Source of the DNA: Zygosaccharomyces rouxii
Lineage: Eukaryota; Ascomycota; Saccharomycetes; Saccharomycetales; Saccharomycetaceae
Length of the DNA: 64,000 nt
Reading direction: 5' to 3'
Assembly (NCBI RefSeq): GCF_000026365.1
Contig: NC_012996.1
Location: 1,612,001-1,676,000, forward strand
Positions 38,667-48,883 of the stretch are shown here, piece by piece. Both the position numbers and the translations under genes were made by a program. Below the pieces are notes generated by a model. It did no database searches and was not told where the DNA came from. It worked only from the letters and a program-made list of their open reading frames with translations. Each line of letters opens with the position of its first letter. The stretch's first letter is position 1.

Positions 38667-39206
38667 ATGTTCAAACTGAGAGAGATTCAGAAACAGAAAC
38701 AGTCAAAACCTGCTCCCAATGCAGGTAGTAACACCAATACACGTCTTCACAGGGACTTAAAATCACTTGAGCTGCCACCGACGACGCAGCTGCACATTGT
38801 GAGAGGCACTGATGATTCAATACCATTACTGCAACTCGCTGTAAAGCCCGATGAAGGCTACTACAAAGGCGGTAATTTCACATTTGAACTGCTTTTCAAC
38901 GAACAGTACCCCATGGAACCGCCAAAGGTCAAATGTTTGAATCGTATATATCATCCGAACATCGATACCGACGGTAGGGTTTGTTTAAACATTTTACGCC
39001 AGGACTGGACGCCTGCCTTAGACCTACAGAGTGTTATAATTGGTTTACTCTTTTTGTTTTTAGAGATAAGCGGTGTTGATCCACTGAATAAACAAGCCGC
39101 CGAAACATTCAACAGAAACCGCCAAAACTTTGCTCACGCGGTGAGACAGTCGATGGGCGGCAATACAATAGACAACATACATTATGACAAAGTAACGAAT
39201 TTTTAG
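38667..39206 (+). CDS. UBC12: NEDD8/Rub1-conjugating enzyme E2 Ubc12
   Basis: The 179-residue E2 has the UBC fold: H-P-N at 96-98, active-site C106 in V-C-L-N-I-L-R, and a D-W-T-P-A-L-D-L-Q-S-V motif. The E1-binding N-terminal extension M-F-K-L-R-E-I-Q-K-Q-K-Q is typical of Ubc12. It conjugates Rub1/NEDD8 to cullins. S. cerevisiae UBC12 has an intron near the start codon as I recall it. Here the frame is open from its ATG and no GTATGT is seen there, so it seems intronless. Start-to-start distance to STT4 is only 188 bases. Confidence 0.96.
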   Translation: MFKLREIQKQKQSKPAPNAGSNTNTRLHRDLKSLELPPTTQLHIVRGTDDSIPLLQLAVKPDEGYYKGGNFTFELLFNEQYPMEPPKVKCLNRIYHPNIDTDGRVCLNILRQDWTPALDLQSVIIGLLFLFLEISGVDPLNKQAAETFNRNRQNFAHAVRQSMGGNTIDNIHYDKVTNF

Positions 39207-39246
39207 ACTAATGAATAACTAATATAGATCTGAGAGTGCCTACATA

Positions 39247-39300
39247 CCTTTCTTTCTTTCTTTCTTTCTTTTGTTTTTTTTTTTTTTTTTTCCTTTTGTT
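39247..39300. repeat. (TTTC)n microsatellite followed by a poly-T tract
   Basis: About six TTTC units are followed by a long T run (about 39274-39290), in the short gap between UBC12 and the convergent 74-codon gene. It is pyrimidine-rich and probably acts in 3' end formation. Confidence 0.7.
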
Positions 39301-39301
39301 T

Positions 39302-39526
39302 CTAAATCCTTACGTGCCCGCCGGTGGATTCTACATAATCACTGTCGCTGCTAATAACAACTTCAGGCTTTGTCGAACGACCGGCGTCCTGTTCTGATTC
39401 ACGCTTTGGCTCATCCTGGTAGAGCGGTGCTCTTTCCGACTGATGTGTTGTCGTTGAATAGCTTGCAGTAGAATAGCAGGCGACTCTTGGTACAAATGTG
39501 GTAGTGCTTCTCAATGACAATGACAT
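39302..39526 (-). CDS. Small protein with a possible mitochondrial presequence (hypothetical)
   Basis: The 74-residue open frame starts at an ATG. The first 27 residues are rich in Ser, Thr and Arg with no acidic residues (S-L-R-S-T-T-T-F-V-P-R-V), which resembles a mitochondrial targeting sequence. The rest is hydrophilic and charged, with S-S-D-S-D. S. cerevisiae has a small uncharacterised gene (YLR307C-A) downstream of UBC12; this could be its counterpart, but I cannot recall that sequence well enough to claim it. The composition and the ATG argue for a real gene. Confidence 0.5.
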   Translation of the reverse strand: MSLSLRSTTTFVPRVACYSTASYSTTTHQSERAPLYQDEPKRESEQDAGRSTKPEVVISSDSDYVESTGGHVRI

Positions 39527-40251
39527 TTTTCGATTGCTCCGATAGGTGTGTTTTTTGTAAAGCTAGGCTTCTGTTTAATATCTTATATACAGGAAAGACA
39601 ATGCCAGACACAACTGGAATTCATCATCGAATTACCTCCTTTTTATATTGCAAGAATTGCAGGTCATGAATGTTGAATTACTCAACAATTCACTTCTTAC
39701 GCCCACCTTGTCTAACTTAATCCCTAGAACCACTACTGATAAGAGTAAAAGAGAGATAGAGAGAGCGTGAGAGTGCATGCCGCCGACTTATGCTCAAGTC
39801 CTACTGATTATTTTGGCCGTTCGTGCGAAAGGAAGGCTTAAAGGAACAATGCATGATTCAGTTTTATACATAGGTACAGCAGTAAGTATGGAACGGTGGA
39901 GAGACGTACCAGTATGACTCCGTTTAATCGGACGGAGTTTAAAGCTGAGTCACGTCACGTGATAAGGGTCCTTGAATTTCCATTGAACCGAAAGGGACCG
40001 TAAGAAGGTATACAATTAGAAGTCACGTGGTGTTTAGGGATTCCAAGATCTAACGTCATTTACCCACAAATGTGCATATAGATCATTCTCTTCACATCAA
40101 GTCACTCGAATTTCAAAAAAAGGACTCCCCTAATTTTAGTGTACCCCACACCATGGCGGCATATAAAAGAAAATAGCACTGTGAGAAATTAAGTTCATAA
40201 ATTTTTTTGTCTACATTTAACAAGGACAAACACAAACAAAATCGATATAAT
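39527..40251. other. Intergenic region to SPG4
   Basis: This 725-base gap has several CACGTG E-boxes (near 39957 and 40024), a CCCCT stress element at 40127-40131 and AT-rich leader sequence before SPG4. This fits a starvation-induced gene promoter. No gene was seen. Confidence 0.5.
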
Positions 40252-40536
40252 ATGTCAAATCTTTGGAATTCATTCGAAGTTTACAACAAGAAGAAACATT
40301 CTTCGCAGCCTGGCATGCGCGGTGGTAATCATTCCAACGTTGGAGATACTAGGACTACAGTCCAATATGCTTCTGAAAGGTACGAGCGACGTGGTTCGAC
40401 AGCATCTGAGTCATCTACAACCAGCAATGAAGAGACACCACAAATGGTTGATATTTCAAAACTATCTCAAAACGAATTCAAGAGACTTTATGAGAGCACT
40501 AGGAAGGGAGAACCAAATAATAGAGTAAATTTTTAA
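40252..40536 (+). CDS. SPG4: Stationary-phase protein Spg4
   Basis: The 94-residue protein starts [16 protein letters not shown] and ends [15 protein letters not shown]. Both blocks match S. cerevisiae Spg4 (YMR107W), needed for survival at high temperature in stationary phase but of unknown biochemistry. The ATG at 40252 was chosen because the upstream initiation codon is TTG. It lies upstream of ILV2, as in S. cerevisiae. Confidence 0.92.
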
Positions 40537-41006
40537 TATCCATGGTTTAGTCCCTTCTCAATTTTTTCTATCTGTTTTTCTGTTTTTGGTTTATTTGATG
40601 TTCGGCTATCTATGCATGTAAAAGGTTCCATTATTTTCGTAAGTATTTAAATTATATAGGATGTTATTCAAGTATTCGACTACTCAAATCGAATGTCGAT
40701 CTTAAGAAAAAAACAAAAAAAATATTGATTTGATTATTTAGAGGCACGGTCTAAACTGTTACAATGCTACTGAGGATAGGTGCAGTCAGATACGAGACGA
40801 TTACTGGTCGTATAAAGATAGTGACGGGACCGGATCGTACGTCGATGTGTTCATACAATCACACATGGTACAAGAACTGGGAGATGAAAGCCCGTTGTCT
40901 CAGCATGTATCAGAATATCCAGAAGAATCTCAGTTACGACTGTAAGATCATAGAGATACAGAATGTGAACTAAATATTCGTATGGATGACGCTCGACGAT
41001 CGATTA

Positions 41007-41013
41007 TGACTCA
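41007..41013. promoter_or_regulatory. Gcn4 site, distal
   Basis: TGACTCA matches the Gcn4 core exactly, 340 bp upstream of the ILV2 ATG. Confidence 0.6.
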
Positions 41014-41193
41014 ACTACCAAAAACTGGTGTAATCTCGATCACGTGTAACTCCGGAGTTGTTAACTTATGACGTGTTTCCCAGTTGGCCGAAATTAAAGT
41101 GTTACCAGCTGGTGTATATTGTTGTATCGATCAATGCCCCGTTATAAGGTGTCCCATTCTCCTGTACCGGTCCGGTTTTGGGTTCCCGTCAAC

Positions 41194-41200
41194 TGAGTCA
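41194..41200. promoter_or_regulatory. Gcn4 site, proximal
   Basis: TGAGTCA, followed by T, matches the Gcn4 core exactly, 153 bp upstream of the ILV2 ATG and within the usual window for general amino-acid control. Confidence 0.7.
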
Positions 41201-41352
41201 TCGCGATGAGCAAATGAAAAATTTTGAAAAATTGGCAAATTGGAAAATTTTCTATGGGGGTATTAATAAAGAACAAAAGCTTAAGCATCTATCTACTTGG
41301 GATCGGTAAAAGTCAAGGTTGAGGAGCATCAAGTATTCCATATCTTGCAAAG

Positions 41353-43455
41353 ATGATTAGACAAGCTAGACAAATGGGTGCCACACGTTGCGCTGTGCGT
41401 TACGCTGTGCGTAATATCAGCAGTAATAGTGCCAGATCTTCTCGCAATTTAGCATACATTAACACAGTTCGTTATCATAGTACTACGAGGAAACAACAAT
41501 ATAGTGCGGCTACTGCTACTGGTGAATCGACTGCAACTTCAAATGCAACCGCAAGAAGACCAGCCCCAGCCCCAAGCTTTAATGTGGATCTCACGGGTAC
41601 ACCGGATAAATTACATAAGAAGTTGAAATCCCAACAGGAGATGGATAGTTCATTCATCGGCCTTACTGGTGGTCAAATTTTCCATGAAATGATGAGAAGA
41701 CATGACGTTGATACAGTTTTTGGATACCCTGGTGGTGCAATTTTACCTGTTTACGATGCAATTCATGAATCTGATGCCTTCAATTTTATTCTACCACGTC
41801 ACGAACAAGGTGCAGGTCATATGGCCGAAGGTTACGCCAGAGCTACCGGTAGACCAGGTGTTGTTTTAGTCACCTCAGGTCCAGGTGCTACCAATGTCGT
41901 TACTCCAATGACAGATGCATTGGCTGATGGTGTACCATTGATTGTTTTCACTGGTCAAGTTGCTACAAGTGCTATTGGTACTGACGCATTCCAAGAGGCC
42001 GATGTTGTAGGTATCTCTAGATCTTGTACAAAGTGGAACGTGATGGTTAAAAACGTTGAAGAATTACCCAAACGTATTAATGAAGCATTTGAAATTGCTA
42101 TGAGTGGTAGACCAGGTCCAGTCTTGGTTGATCTACCTAAGGATGTTACAGCTGCAGTTCTAAGAAACCCAATTCCAACTAAATCTACACTACCATCTGA
42201 TTCTTTGGCCCAATTGACTAAAAGAGCACAAGATGAGTTCACCAGTAATAATGTGAAGAGAGCTGCAGATTTAGTGAATGTTGCTAAGAAGCCTATTCTT
42301 TACGTTGGTGCTGGTATCTTTAACAACCCAGACGGTCCTCGTTTGCTAAAGGAATTGAGTGAGCGTGCACAAATCCCCGTAACCACTACCTTGCAAGGTT
42401 TGGGTGCATTCGATCAGGAAGATACTAAATCCCTTGATATGCTAGGTATGCATGGTTGTGCTACAGCCAATTTAGCAATCCAAAATGCTGATTTAATCTT
42501 GGCGGTTGGTGCTCGTTTCGATGATCGTGTCACCTGTAATATCTCTAAATTCGCTCCAGAGGCACGTCGTGCTGCCTTAGAAGGTAGAGGTGGTATCGTT
42601 CACTTTGAAATGACCCCTAAGAACATCAGCAAAGTTGTCGAAACTCAAGTGGCTGTTCATGGTGATGCAGCTACCAACATCCAAAAGCTAATACCGCTAG
42701 TGTTCGGTGTTAAGGAAAGACAAGAATGGTTCAATCAAATCTCACAATGGAAGAAAGAATATCCATTAGACTACATGCATGAAACTCCAGGCTCTAAAAT
42801 TAAGCCACAAACCGTTATTTCTAAATTATCTGATATCGCCAACGCCACAGGTAAGGAAGTTATTGTTACCACTGGTGTTGGTCAACATCAAATGTGGGCA
42901 GCTCAACACTGGACTTGGAAAACCCCTCGTTCTTTCATCACTTCCGGTGGTCTAGGTACAATGGGTTACGGTCTTCCTGCTGCTATCGGTGCTCAAATTG
43001 CCAAGCCAAATGCGTTGGTCTTTGACATCGATGGTGATGCATCCTTTAACATGACTTTAACCGAATTATCATCTGCTGTACAGGCAAAGACTCCAATCAA
43101 GATTTTGGTTCTAAATAACGAAGAACAAGGTATGGTTACTCAATGGCAATCATTATTCTACGAACACCGTTACTCTCACACCCACCAATTGAACCCAGAT
43201 TTCGTTAAATTATCAGAAGCTATGGGTCTAAAGGGTATGCGTCTAACTGATCAATCCAAGACTGATGAAGTTCTAAAGGAATTTGTGGAATACAACGATG
43301 GTCCTGTGCTCTTAGAAGTGGAAGTAGCACCCAAGGTTCCAGTTCTACCGATGGTTCCAGGTGGTAAGGGTCTAGAAGAATTCATTAACTACGACCCAGA
43401 GATGGAAGAAGAACAGAACAGACTACGGTACGAACGTACAAGCGGTAAGTACTAA
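41353..43455 (+). CDS. ILV2: Acetolactate synthase catalytic subunit
   Basis: The 700-residue thiamine-diphosphate enzyme has a Ser/Arg/Ala-rich mitochondrial presequence (about 1-75) and the three TPP-enzyme domains. The catalytic glutamate is E151 in R-H-E-Q-G-A-G-H-M-A-E-G. The TPP motif is G-D-A-S-F-N-M (about 560). It catalyses the first common step of valine, leucine and isoleucine synthesis, making acetolactate in mitochondria. The length fits YMR108W (687). The E-A-D-V-V-G, Q-V-A-T and M-V-T-Q-W-Q signature blocks match Ilv2. Upstream Gcn4 sites suggest general-control regulation. Confidence 0.98.
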   Translation: MIRQARQMGATRCAVRYAVRNISSNSARSSRNLAYINTVRYHSTTRKQQYSAATATGESTATSNATARRPAPAPSFNVDLTGTPDKLHKKLKSQQEMDSSFIGLTGGQIFHEMMRRHDVDTVFGYPGGAILPVYDAIHESDAFNFILPRHEQGAGHMAEGYARATGRPGVVLVTSGPGATNVVTPMTDALADGVPLIVFTGQVATSAIGTDAFQEADVVGISRSCTKWNVMVKNVEELPKRINEAFEIAMSGRPGPVLVDLPKDVTAAVLRNPIPTKSTLPSDSLAQLTKRAQDEFTSNNVKRAADLVNVAKKPILYVGAGIFNNPDGPRLLKELSERAQIPVTTTLQGLGAFDQEDTKSLDMLGMHGCATANLAIQNADLILAVGARFDDRVTCNISKFAPEARRAALEGRGGIVHFEMTPKNISKVVETQVAVHGDAATNIQKLIPLVFGVKERQEWFNQISQWKKEYPLDYMHETPGSKIKPQTVISKLSDIANATGKEVIVTTGVGQHQMWAAQHWTWKTPRSFITSGGLGTMGYGLPAAIGAQIAKPNALVFDIDGDASFNMTLTELSSAVQAKTPIKILVLNNEEQGMVTQWQSLFYEHRYSHTHQLNPDFVKLSEAMGLKGMRLTDQSKTDEVLKEFVEYNDGPVLLEVEVAPKVPVLPMVPGGKGLEEFINYDPEMEEEQNRLRYERTSGKY

Positions 43456-43841
43456 GCAAATGAAAAAAAAATAAAGTAAAAGGACTATCTCATTCCCGAT
43501 ATATTTATGTAAACGTTACAAAGCACATAAGGAAAAAGTAATCTCAATCAAGTTTTCGAGTAAAATCGACTGCGGTTTTGATATATTTAGAGTCCAACGA
43601 TGTTTCTTGTGAGTTTCGAACCCGTGTAGCAAAATACGTAACTTCTAACGAGGCTTTGTTGGGAGAAATTTTGTAGGCTCTAAAAATGCCTTAAGAAAAA
43701 GGGGCAACTTGAGCCATTGATTACCGTTGACATGTGTTAGAGAATAACATCATTATAAAGGATAAGTTTTAGTCTTATTTACACAGTAATCTTCAAGGGC
43801 AGCTTATCTTTCGTTTAAGACGTAAGACTGTAAATTTTACT
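43456..43841. other. Intergenic region ILV2-MYO5
   Basis: This 386-base gap separates tandem genes. A GGTTCGAA-like word on the minus strand near 43616 does not fold into a tRNA. Nothing else was recognised. Confidence 0.45.
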
Positions 43842-46800
43842 ATGGCTATTATCAAGAAGGGAGCCCGTACCAAAACCGCTGCAGCTCCCGAAAAGAGATC
43901 TGCAAGGATCAAGAAGGCCTCGTTCGATACAACGAAGAGGAAAGAAGTTGGTGTTTCTGATTTAACGCTATTATCCACCATTTCTGATGAAGCAATCAAT
44001 GAAAATTTAAAGAAGAGATTTAAAAACGGTGCCATTTATACCTATATCGGCCATGTCTTAATCAGTGTGAACCCTTTCAGAGATCTTGGTATCTATACTG
44101 ATGCTGTTCTCGAAAGTTATAGAGGTAAGAATAGACTAGAAGCACCACCTCATGTCTTCGCCATCTCGGAATCCATGTACTACAACATGAAAGCATATAA
44201 TGAAAATCAGTGTGTTATCATTTCTGGTGAATCTGGTGCAGGTAAGACTGAAGCCGCCAAGAGAATTATGCAGTATATTGCAGCTGCATCTACTACTCAT
44301 ACCGAATCTATCGGGAAGATTAAGGATATGGTCTTGGCTACCAATCCTCTACTGGAATCCTTTGGTTGTGCAAAGACACTTCGGAATAATAACTCTTCGA
44401 GACATGGTAAGTATTTAGAAATTCGTTTCAATTCTTTATTCGAACCAATAGCAGGTAATATTACGAATTATCTTTTGGAAAAGCAAAGAGTCGTAGGCCA
44501 AATTAAAAATGAAAGAAATTTCCACATTTTTTACCAATATACCAAAGGTGCAACCGAAAACTACAGGCAACTATTTGGTGTCCAAAGTCCAGAACAGTAC
44601 GTTTATACTTCAAGAGCTGGATGTACATCTGTGGAGGGTATTGATGATACAAAGGATTTCCAGGCGACATTGGCGGCTATGAGAGTGATTGGTCTATCAC
44701 AGGAAGAACAGGATGAGATCTTTAGAGTATTGGCCGCCATTCTTTGGACTGGTAACATTACTTTCATGGAGAATGATGAAGGTAATGCACAAGTGAGGGA
44801 TACGTCCGTGACAGATTTTGTAGCATACCTATTACAAGTGGACTCACAACTGTTGGTTAAATCCTTGGTAGAAAGAATCATGGAGACCAACCACGGTATG
44901 AGGAGAGGTTCTGTTTACCATGTTCCTTTAACCACTGTACATGCTACTGCAGTTAAAGATGCACTTGCTAAGGCACTTTACAATAATCTGTTTGATTGGA
45001 TCGTGGATAGGGTTAACCAATCTTTACAGGCATATCCAGGTGCAGAGAAATCTATCGGTATTCTCGATATTTATGGGTTTGAAATTTTTGAACATAATTC
45101 TTTTGAACAGATTTGCATCAATTATGTTAACGAGAAATTACAACAAATTTTCATTCAATTAACCTTGAAGCAAGAACAAGAAGAATATGCAAGAGAAAAG
45201 ATCCAATGGACTCCTATCAAGTATTTTGATAATAAAGTGGTGTGTGATTTGATCGAAGGGAGAAGGCCTCCTGGTATCTTTGCCATGATGAACGATTCTG
45301 TCGCAACCGCCCATGCAGACCCAAGTGCTGCCGATCAAGCATTTGCGGGTCGTCTAAGTATGTTTGCATCTAACCCACATTTTGAGATGAGATCTTCCAA
45401 ATTCATCATTAAACACTATGCTGGTGATGTGACATACGATGTACATGGTATTACTGATAAAAACAAGGACCAGTTGCAAAAGGACTTGGTTGAATTGATC
45501 GGAACCTCTGCAAACCCATTTATAAACAATATCTTCCCTGACACTACGGATAAGACTTCAAAGAGAAGACCACCAACTGCAGGTGACAGAATTATCAAGA
45601 GTGCCAACGAATTGGTTGACACTCTGTCAAAGGCCCAACCTTCCTACATCAGAACCATTAAACCTAATCAAACGAAATCTCCTCAGGATTACGATGATCA
45701 CCAAGTGTTACATCAAGTAAAGTACTTAGGTTTACAGGAAAATGTCCGGATCAGAAGAGCTGGTTTCGCTTATAGACAGGTGTTTGACAAATTCGTGGAA
45801 AGATTCTATCTATTATCGCCTCGTTGTTCTTACGCAGGTGAGTACACGTGGGAGGGTGATGTGCTCGAGGCAGTTGATATGATTTTACAAGATGCTGCTA
45901 TTCCTCAAAAAGAATTCCAATTGGGTGTGACCAGCGTGTTTATCAAGACCCCTGAAACTTTGTTTGCATTAGAAAATATGAGAGACAGATTCTGGCATAA
46001 TATGGCAGCAAGAATCCAACGTGCTTGGAGACGTTTCAACCAAAAGAGAGTGGACTCTGCTATAAAAATTCAAAGAGCTGTTAGGGAAAAAAGCAGCGGT
46101 AATGAATTTGAACAGTTCCGTGACCAAGGTCATAAACTGCTAGGTGGTAGAAAGGAGAGAAGAACAATGTCATTATTGGGTTACAGAGCATTCATGGGTG
46201 ATTACTTGTGCACTAATGAGCGTAAATCTAAAGGTGCTTATATTAAGAGACAAGCAGGTATCAAGGAGAGAACGGTTTTTTCCATGTATGGTGATATGTT
46301 GCATACTAAATTTGGTCGTTCCGCGCAAAGGTTAAAGAAGACCTTTATCTTGACTTCAAGACACTTTTACATTATAGGCCAAGTCATGCAGCAGAATACT
46401 TTAAGATATTCAGTGGACTATCAGATCGACATAAGTAATGTTCGTTCCGTATCTTTGACCAATTTACAAGATAACTGGGTCGCCATCAACCTACTAAATG
46501 CCACCGAGCCCGATCCTCTTATCAACTGTATTTTCAAGACTGAGTTAATTACACAGATGAAGAGACTCAACAGTAATATCCATATCAAGATTGGACAAAC
46601 CATAGAGTACCGTAAAAAACCAAAGAAGATTCACATCGTTAGATGTCAGGTGGATGATAGTGCGCCCTTGCGTGGTGATATCTACAAATCTAGTACAGTC
46701 CTGGTACGTCGCGGTAATCCAGCAAACTCTGTTTCCAACAAGAAACCAAAGAACGTTGGTGGATTCACTAGAACAACGATTAAGAAACGTAGGAGCGTGA

Positions 46801-47690
46801 AGAAGCCAGTACCACCTCCACCAGCTACCAGAACGGCCAAGAAAGCAGCTCCCCCACCACCAAAGCAATTAAATCCTGCTTCTCTAGCAGCTTCTGCTGC
46901 ACAAACGGCTTATCACCCTAGTAATTTAGGTGCTAGCAAACCGGTACCACCCCCTGCACAACGTTCAATGAATTCTTCAGTTCCACGTCCTGCTCCACGT
47001 ACTATGCCTGTGCGTAATGCACGTACAACTGCTCCACGTCAACCAGCGGCTCCAACTGCAGCATATCAGCCAGCGGCTCCAACTGCAGCATATCAGCCAG
47101 CGGCTCCAACTACAGCATATCAACCAGCGACAGTACCTCGTGCTACACCAAATCCAGCAGATACCGCACAAGCTCCTACCAGCAACCCAGTTCCCCATGT
47201 TCAACAATCTAATGGAGCTGCACCACCACCACCTCCCCCACCTCCAATGCCTAAAGCGGCACCTGCAGAACCTTTATACGAGGCTGCTTACGATTTCCCA
47301 AGTTCGGGTTCTCCATCTGAGATGCCGTTGTCTAAAGGTGAAGTTGTATACATCACTAGAAATGAGCCAAGTGGTTGGTCACTTGCCAAGACATTAGATG
47401 GCTCTAGAGAAGGGTGGGTACCCACTGCTTACATGACTGAACATGCTGTTGGAAGCACAGTTTCATCCACTACGACACAAGCAGCTTCGTCAACGCCTGT
47501 CGTGAATCATCAATCTGGTCAAGAACCTACGCCGGAACCTTCTCCAGTTCAAAAGGAGCCTGTCGCCCAACAATCAACTTTTAATGACGGTCTCGCATCT
47601 GCTCTTGCTGCTAGGGCCAACAAGATGAGGGTAGAGAGTGATGAGGAAGGCGCAGCTAACGAGGAAGAAGAAGAAGACGATGACTGGTAA
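43842..47690 (+). CDS. MYO5: Class I myosin (Myo3/Myo5)
   Basis: The 1282-residue protein has a motor domain with P-loop G-E-S-G-A-G-K-T (129-136) and the TEDS-rule serine S357 in R-R-G-S-V-Y-H. One or two IQ motifs (about 715-760) and a basic TH1 lipid-binding domain (about 770-960) follow. Then a Pro/Ala-rich TH2 region leads to an SH3 domain (about 1143-1200) and an acidic Arp2/3-binding tail ending in D-D-D-W. It drives actin assembly at endocytic patches. S. cerevisiae has two ohnologs, Myo5 (YMR109W) and Myo3 (YKL129C). The single copy next to ILV2 is their unduplicated ortholog. A 27-bp repeat codes three Q-P-A-A-P-T-(A/T)-A-Y units in TH2. Confidence 0.97.
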   Translation: MAIIKKGARTKTAAAPEKRSARIKKASFDTTKRKEVGVSDLTLLSTISDEAINENLKKRFKNGAIYTYIGHVLISVNPFRDLGIYTDAVLESYRGKNRLEAPPHVFAISESMYYNMKAYNENQCVIISGESGAGKTEAAKRIMQYIAAASTTHTESIGKIKDMVLATNPLLESFGCAKTLRNNNSSRHGKYLEIRFNSLFEPIAGNITNYLLEKQRVVGQIKNERNFHIFYQYTKGATENYRQLFGVQSPEQYVYTSRAGCTSVEGIDDTKDFQATLAAMRVIGLSQEEQDEIFRVLAAILWTGNITFMENDEGNAQVRDTSVTDFVAYLLQVDSQLLVKSLVERIMETNHGMRRGSVYHVPLTTVHATAVKDALAKALYNNLFDWIVDRVNQSLQAYPGAEKSIGILDIYGFEIFEHNSFEQICINYVNEKLQQIFIQLTLKQEQEEYAREKIQWTPIKYFDNKVVCDLIEGRRPPGIFAMMNDSVATAHADPSAADQAFAGRLSMFASNPHFEMRSSKFIIKHYAGDVTYDVHGITDKNKDQLQKDLVELIGTSANPFINNIFPDTTDKTSKRRPPTAGDRIIKSANELVDTLSKAQPSYIRTIKPNQTKSPQDYDDHQVLHQVKYLGLQENVRIRRAGFAYRQVFDKFVERFYLLSPRCSYAGEYTWEGDVLEAVDMILQDAAIPQKEFQLGVTSVFIKTPETLFALENMRDRFWHNMAARIQRAWRRFNQKRVDSAIKIQRAVREKSSGNEFEQFRDQGHKLLGGRKERRTMSLLGYRAFMGDYLCTNERKSKGAYIKRQAGIKERTVFSMYGDMLHTKFGRSAQRLKKTFILTSRHFYIIGQVMQQNTLRYSVDYQIDISNVRSVSLTNLQDNWVAINLLNATEPDPLINCIFKTELITQMKRLNSNIHIKIGQTIEYRKKPKKIHIVRCQVDDSAPLRGDIYKSSTVLVRRGNPANSVSNKKPKNVGGFTRTTIKKRRSVKKPVPPPPATRTAKKAAPPPPKQLNPASLAASAAQTAYHPSNLGASKPVPPPAQRSMNSSVPRPAPRTMPVRNARTTAPRQPAAPTAAYQPAAPTAAYQPAAPTTAYQPATVPRATPNPADTAQAPTSNPVPHVQQSNGAAPPPPPPPPMPKAAPAEPLYEAAYDFPSSGSPSEMPLSKGEVVYITRNEPSGWSLAKTLDGSREGWVPTAYMTEHAVGSTVSSTTTQAASSTPVVNHQSGQEPTPEPSPVQKEPVAQQSTFNDGLASALAARANKMRVESDEEGAANEEEEEDDDW
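47041..47121 (+). repeat. Three tandem 27-bp units in the myosin tail
   Basis: Three near-identical units, each beginning CAGCCAGCGGCTCC or CAACCAGCGGCTCC, encode Q-P-A-A-P-T-(A/T)-A-Y. Units 1 and 2 differ at one base and a partial fourth unit follows. Copy number is likely to vary between strains. Confidence 0.8.
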
Positions 47691-47910
47691 GCATAAATGA
47701 TCTAAATTTTGGTAATGCTATTAAACGATAAAACGAAAAGCGACTTGGTATTCCTTTTAACAACAAATTGAAGTGTAAAATACGCAAGAGAAAATGTGAT
47801 AATAATAACAATATTATCTCGAATGAGCTAAATTTCTGTAATGTTACCAGGAAAGGGAAGAAGAAGCTCGATAAGTAGAATTTATATAGTGTTATTCACC
47901 ATTTGTTAAT

Positions 47911-47937
47911 ATGCCTATAATTGTATTTTTACGATGA
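47911..47937 (+). promoter_or_regulatory. Upstream ORF whose stop overlaps the next start (ATGA)
   Basis: An 8-codon frame (M-P-I-I-V-F-L-R) ends with TGA at 47935-47937, overlapping the ATG at 47934-47936 of the following gene. If transcribed, ribosomes would terminate exactly at the main start. Leader extent is not known. Confidence 0.4.
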
Positions 47938-48743
47938 GATCGCGTCGAACATTGCAAAACAAGGTTTACAATGAACTTGATTCTACAAGATTCAGAAACC
48001 AATTGATCCCTGAAAGCTCTAGATCCACCATGTTAGAACTAACTCCTGAAGTATTAAGCATTTTGAAAGAGCACACTGAGGTTTTCTCGAAGTACCTATC
48101 GTGTTATATTCATGCATTGAACAAATTCATTGGATTCTTACGAAAGGCATCATCACTAAGATTTGAAAGAACTGTTTTAATCAAATACGTTAAGAAATTA
48201 AGATTTATCAATGATTCATTGATTGCTTACAACTTTGAGGCTGAATTCCCTGACCCTAATAATACACATTTAGATGAGGCTGTTAAGCCATTGGCATCGT
48301 TCCTTTTGAAAAGTATTGAACTATTAGATCTATTGAACTACTTCTTGACACAACCTTTACAAAAGGAAATAATCTCCAAGACTTTGAACAGTGATTTAAA
48401 TTTGTCAGGAGAATGCATTGTTGCCATTGAAGATACTTACAATCATTTTGTCAAGTTTGCACAATGGATGATTGAATCATTACAGATCGAAAATACCTTC
48501 TTCCAAATTGAAGTCGTACAGTTCACAAGAAAATGTGCCATTGAAGATGGTGTTGATTTAGAAAACACTGATAACATCTTTTTACAACAAGTCGTGCCTG
48601 TAACGGATACGGAAGAATACGAAGTTATTGCAGAAGAATGGGCCCACATTTTAGCCGACAAGACCCTACAATTGGAAACCAAATTCAATGAAAATGTGAT
48701 CAACTGGCAAAACAAATTTGACAAGAAGAAAGAAGACAAATAA
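47934..48743 (+). CDS. Hypothetical helical protein, unrecognised
   Basis: The 269-residue, acidic, mostly helical protein (long L/F/I-rich amphipathic stretches, no signal peptide and no membrane segment) ends in a charged K-K-K-E-D-K tail. I do not recognise it. It lies between the myosin gene and EUC1. At the corresponding place S. cerevisiae has HFD1 (YMR110C), an aldehyde dehydrogenase of different sequence and orientation, and the paired region beside MYO3 also has other genes. It could be a gene lost or moved in the Saccharomyces lineage, or a fast-evolving one. Codon use looks normal for this genome and the start has a clean ATG, so expression is likely. Confidence 0.75.
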   Translation: MRSRRTLQNKVYNELDSTRFRNQLIPESSRSTMLELTPEVLSILKEHTEVFSKYLSCYIHALNKFIGFLRKASSLRFERTVLIKYVKKLRFINDSLIAYNFEAEFPDPNNTHLDEAVKPLASFLLKSIELLDLLNYFLTQPLQKEIISKTLNSDLNLSGECIVAIEDTYNHFVKFAQWMIESLQIENTFFQIEVVQFTRKCAIEDGVDLENTDNIFLQQVVPVTDTEEYEVIAEEWAHILADKTLQLETKFNENVINWQNKFDKKKEDK

Positions 48744-48883
48744 TACCAATAACACTTATAGAAAACAGAAAGTAGAAAAACATTTGTAGAATACATAGTC
48801 ATGATAATATAATACCTGGCCACCACCCGCAAAACAAACCAAAAAAACAAACTAACAAAACCCACGGGTTGGTTGGTCGCAAC

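Larger units (their letters stand above)
40537..41352. promoter_or_regulatory. SPG4-ILV2 gap with ILV2 promoter
   Basis: This 816-base region contains two Gcn4 core sites, TGACTCA at 41007-41013 and TGAGTCA at 41194-41200, and a CACGTG at about 41041. Leu3-like CCGG half-sites lie near 41168-41176. All are plausible regulators of the branched-chain gene ILV2. A 69-codon ATG frame (40764-40973) is open, and a second frame across the same stretch is also open (about 68 codons, no ATG). Neither is called. Confidence 0.6.

Noticed and set aside
39950..40030. Possible centromere CDEI elements (CACGTG words here, at 27210, 41041 and 58965)
   Set aside because: No adjacent AT-rich CDEII of 80-170 bp ending in a CDEIII-like TTCCGAA element was found.
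43590..43690. Possible tRNA on the minus strand around GGTTCGAAACTC
   Set aside because: The T stem does not pair and no acceptor stem was found.
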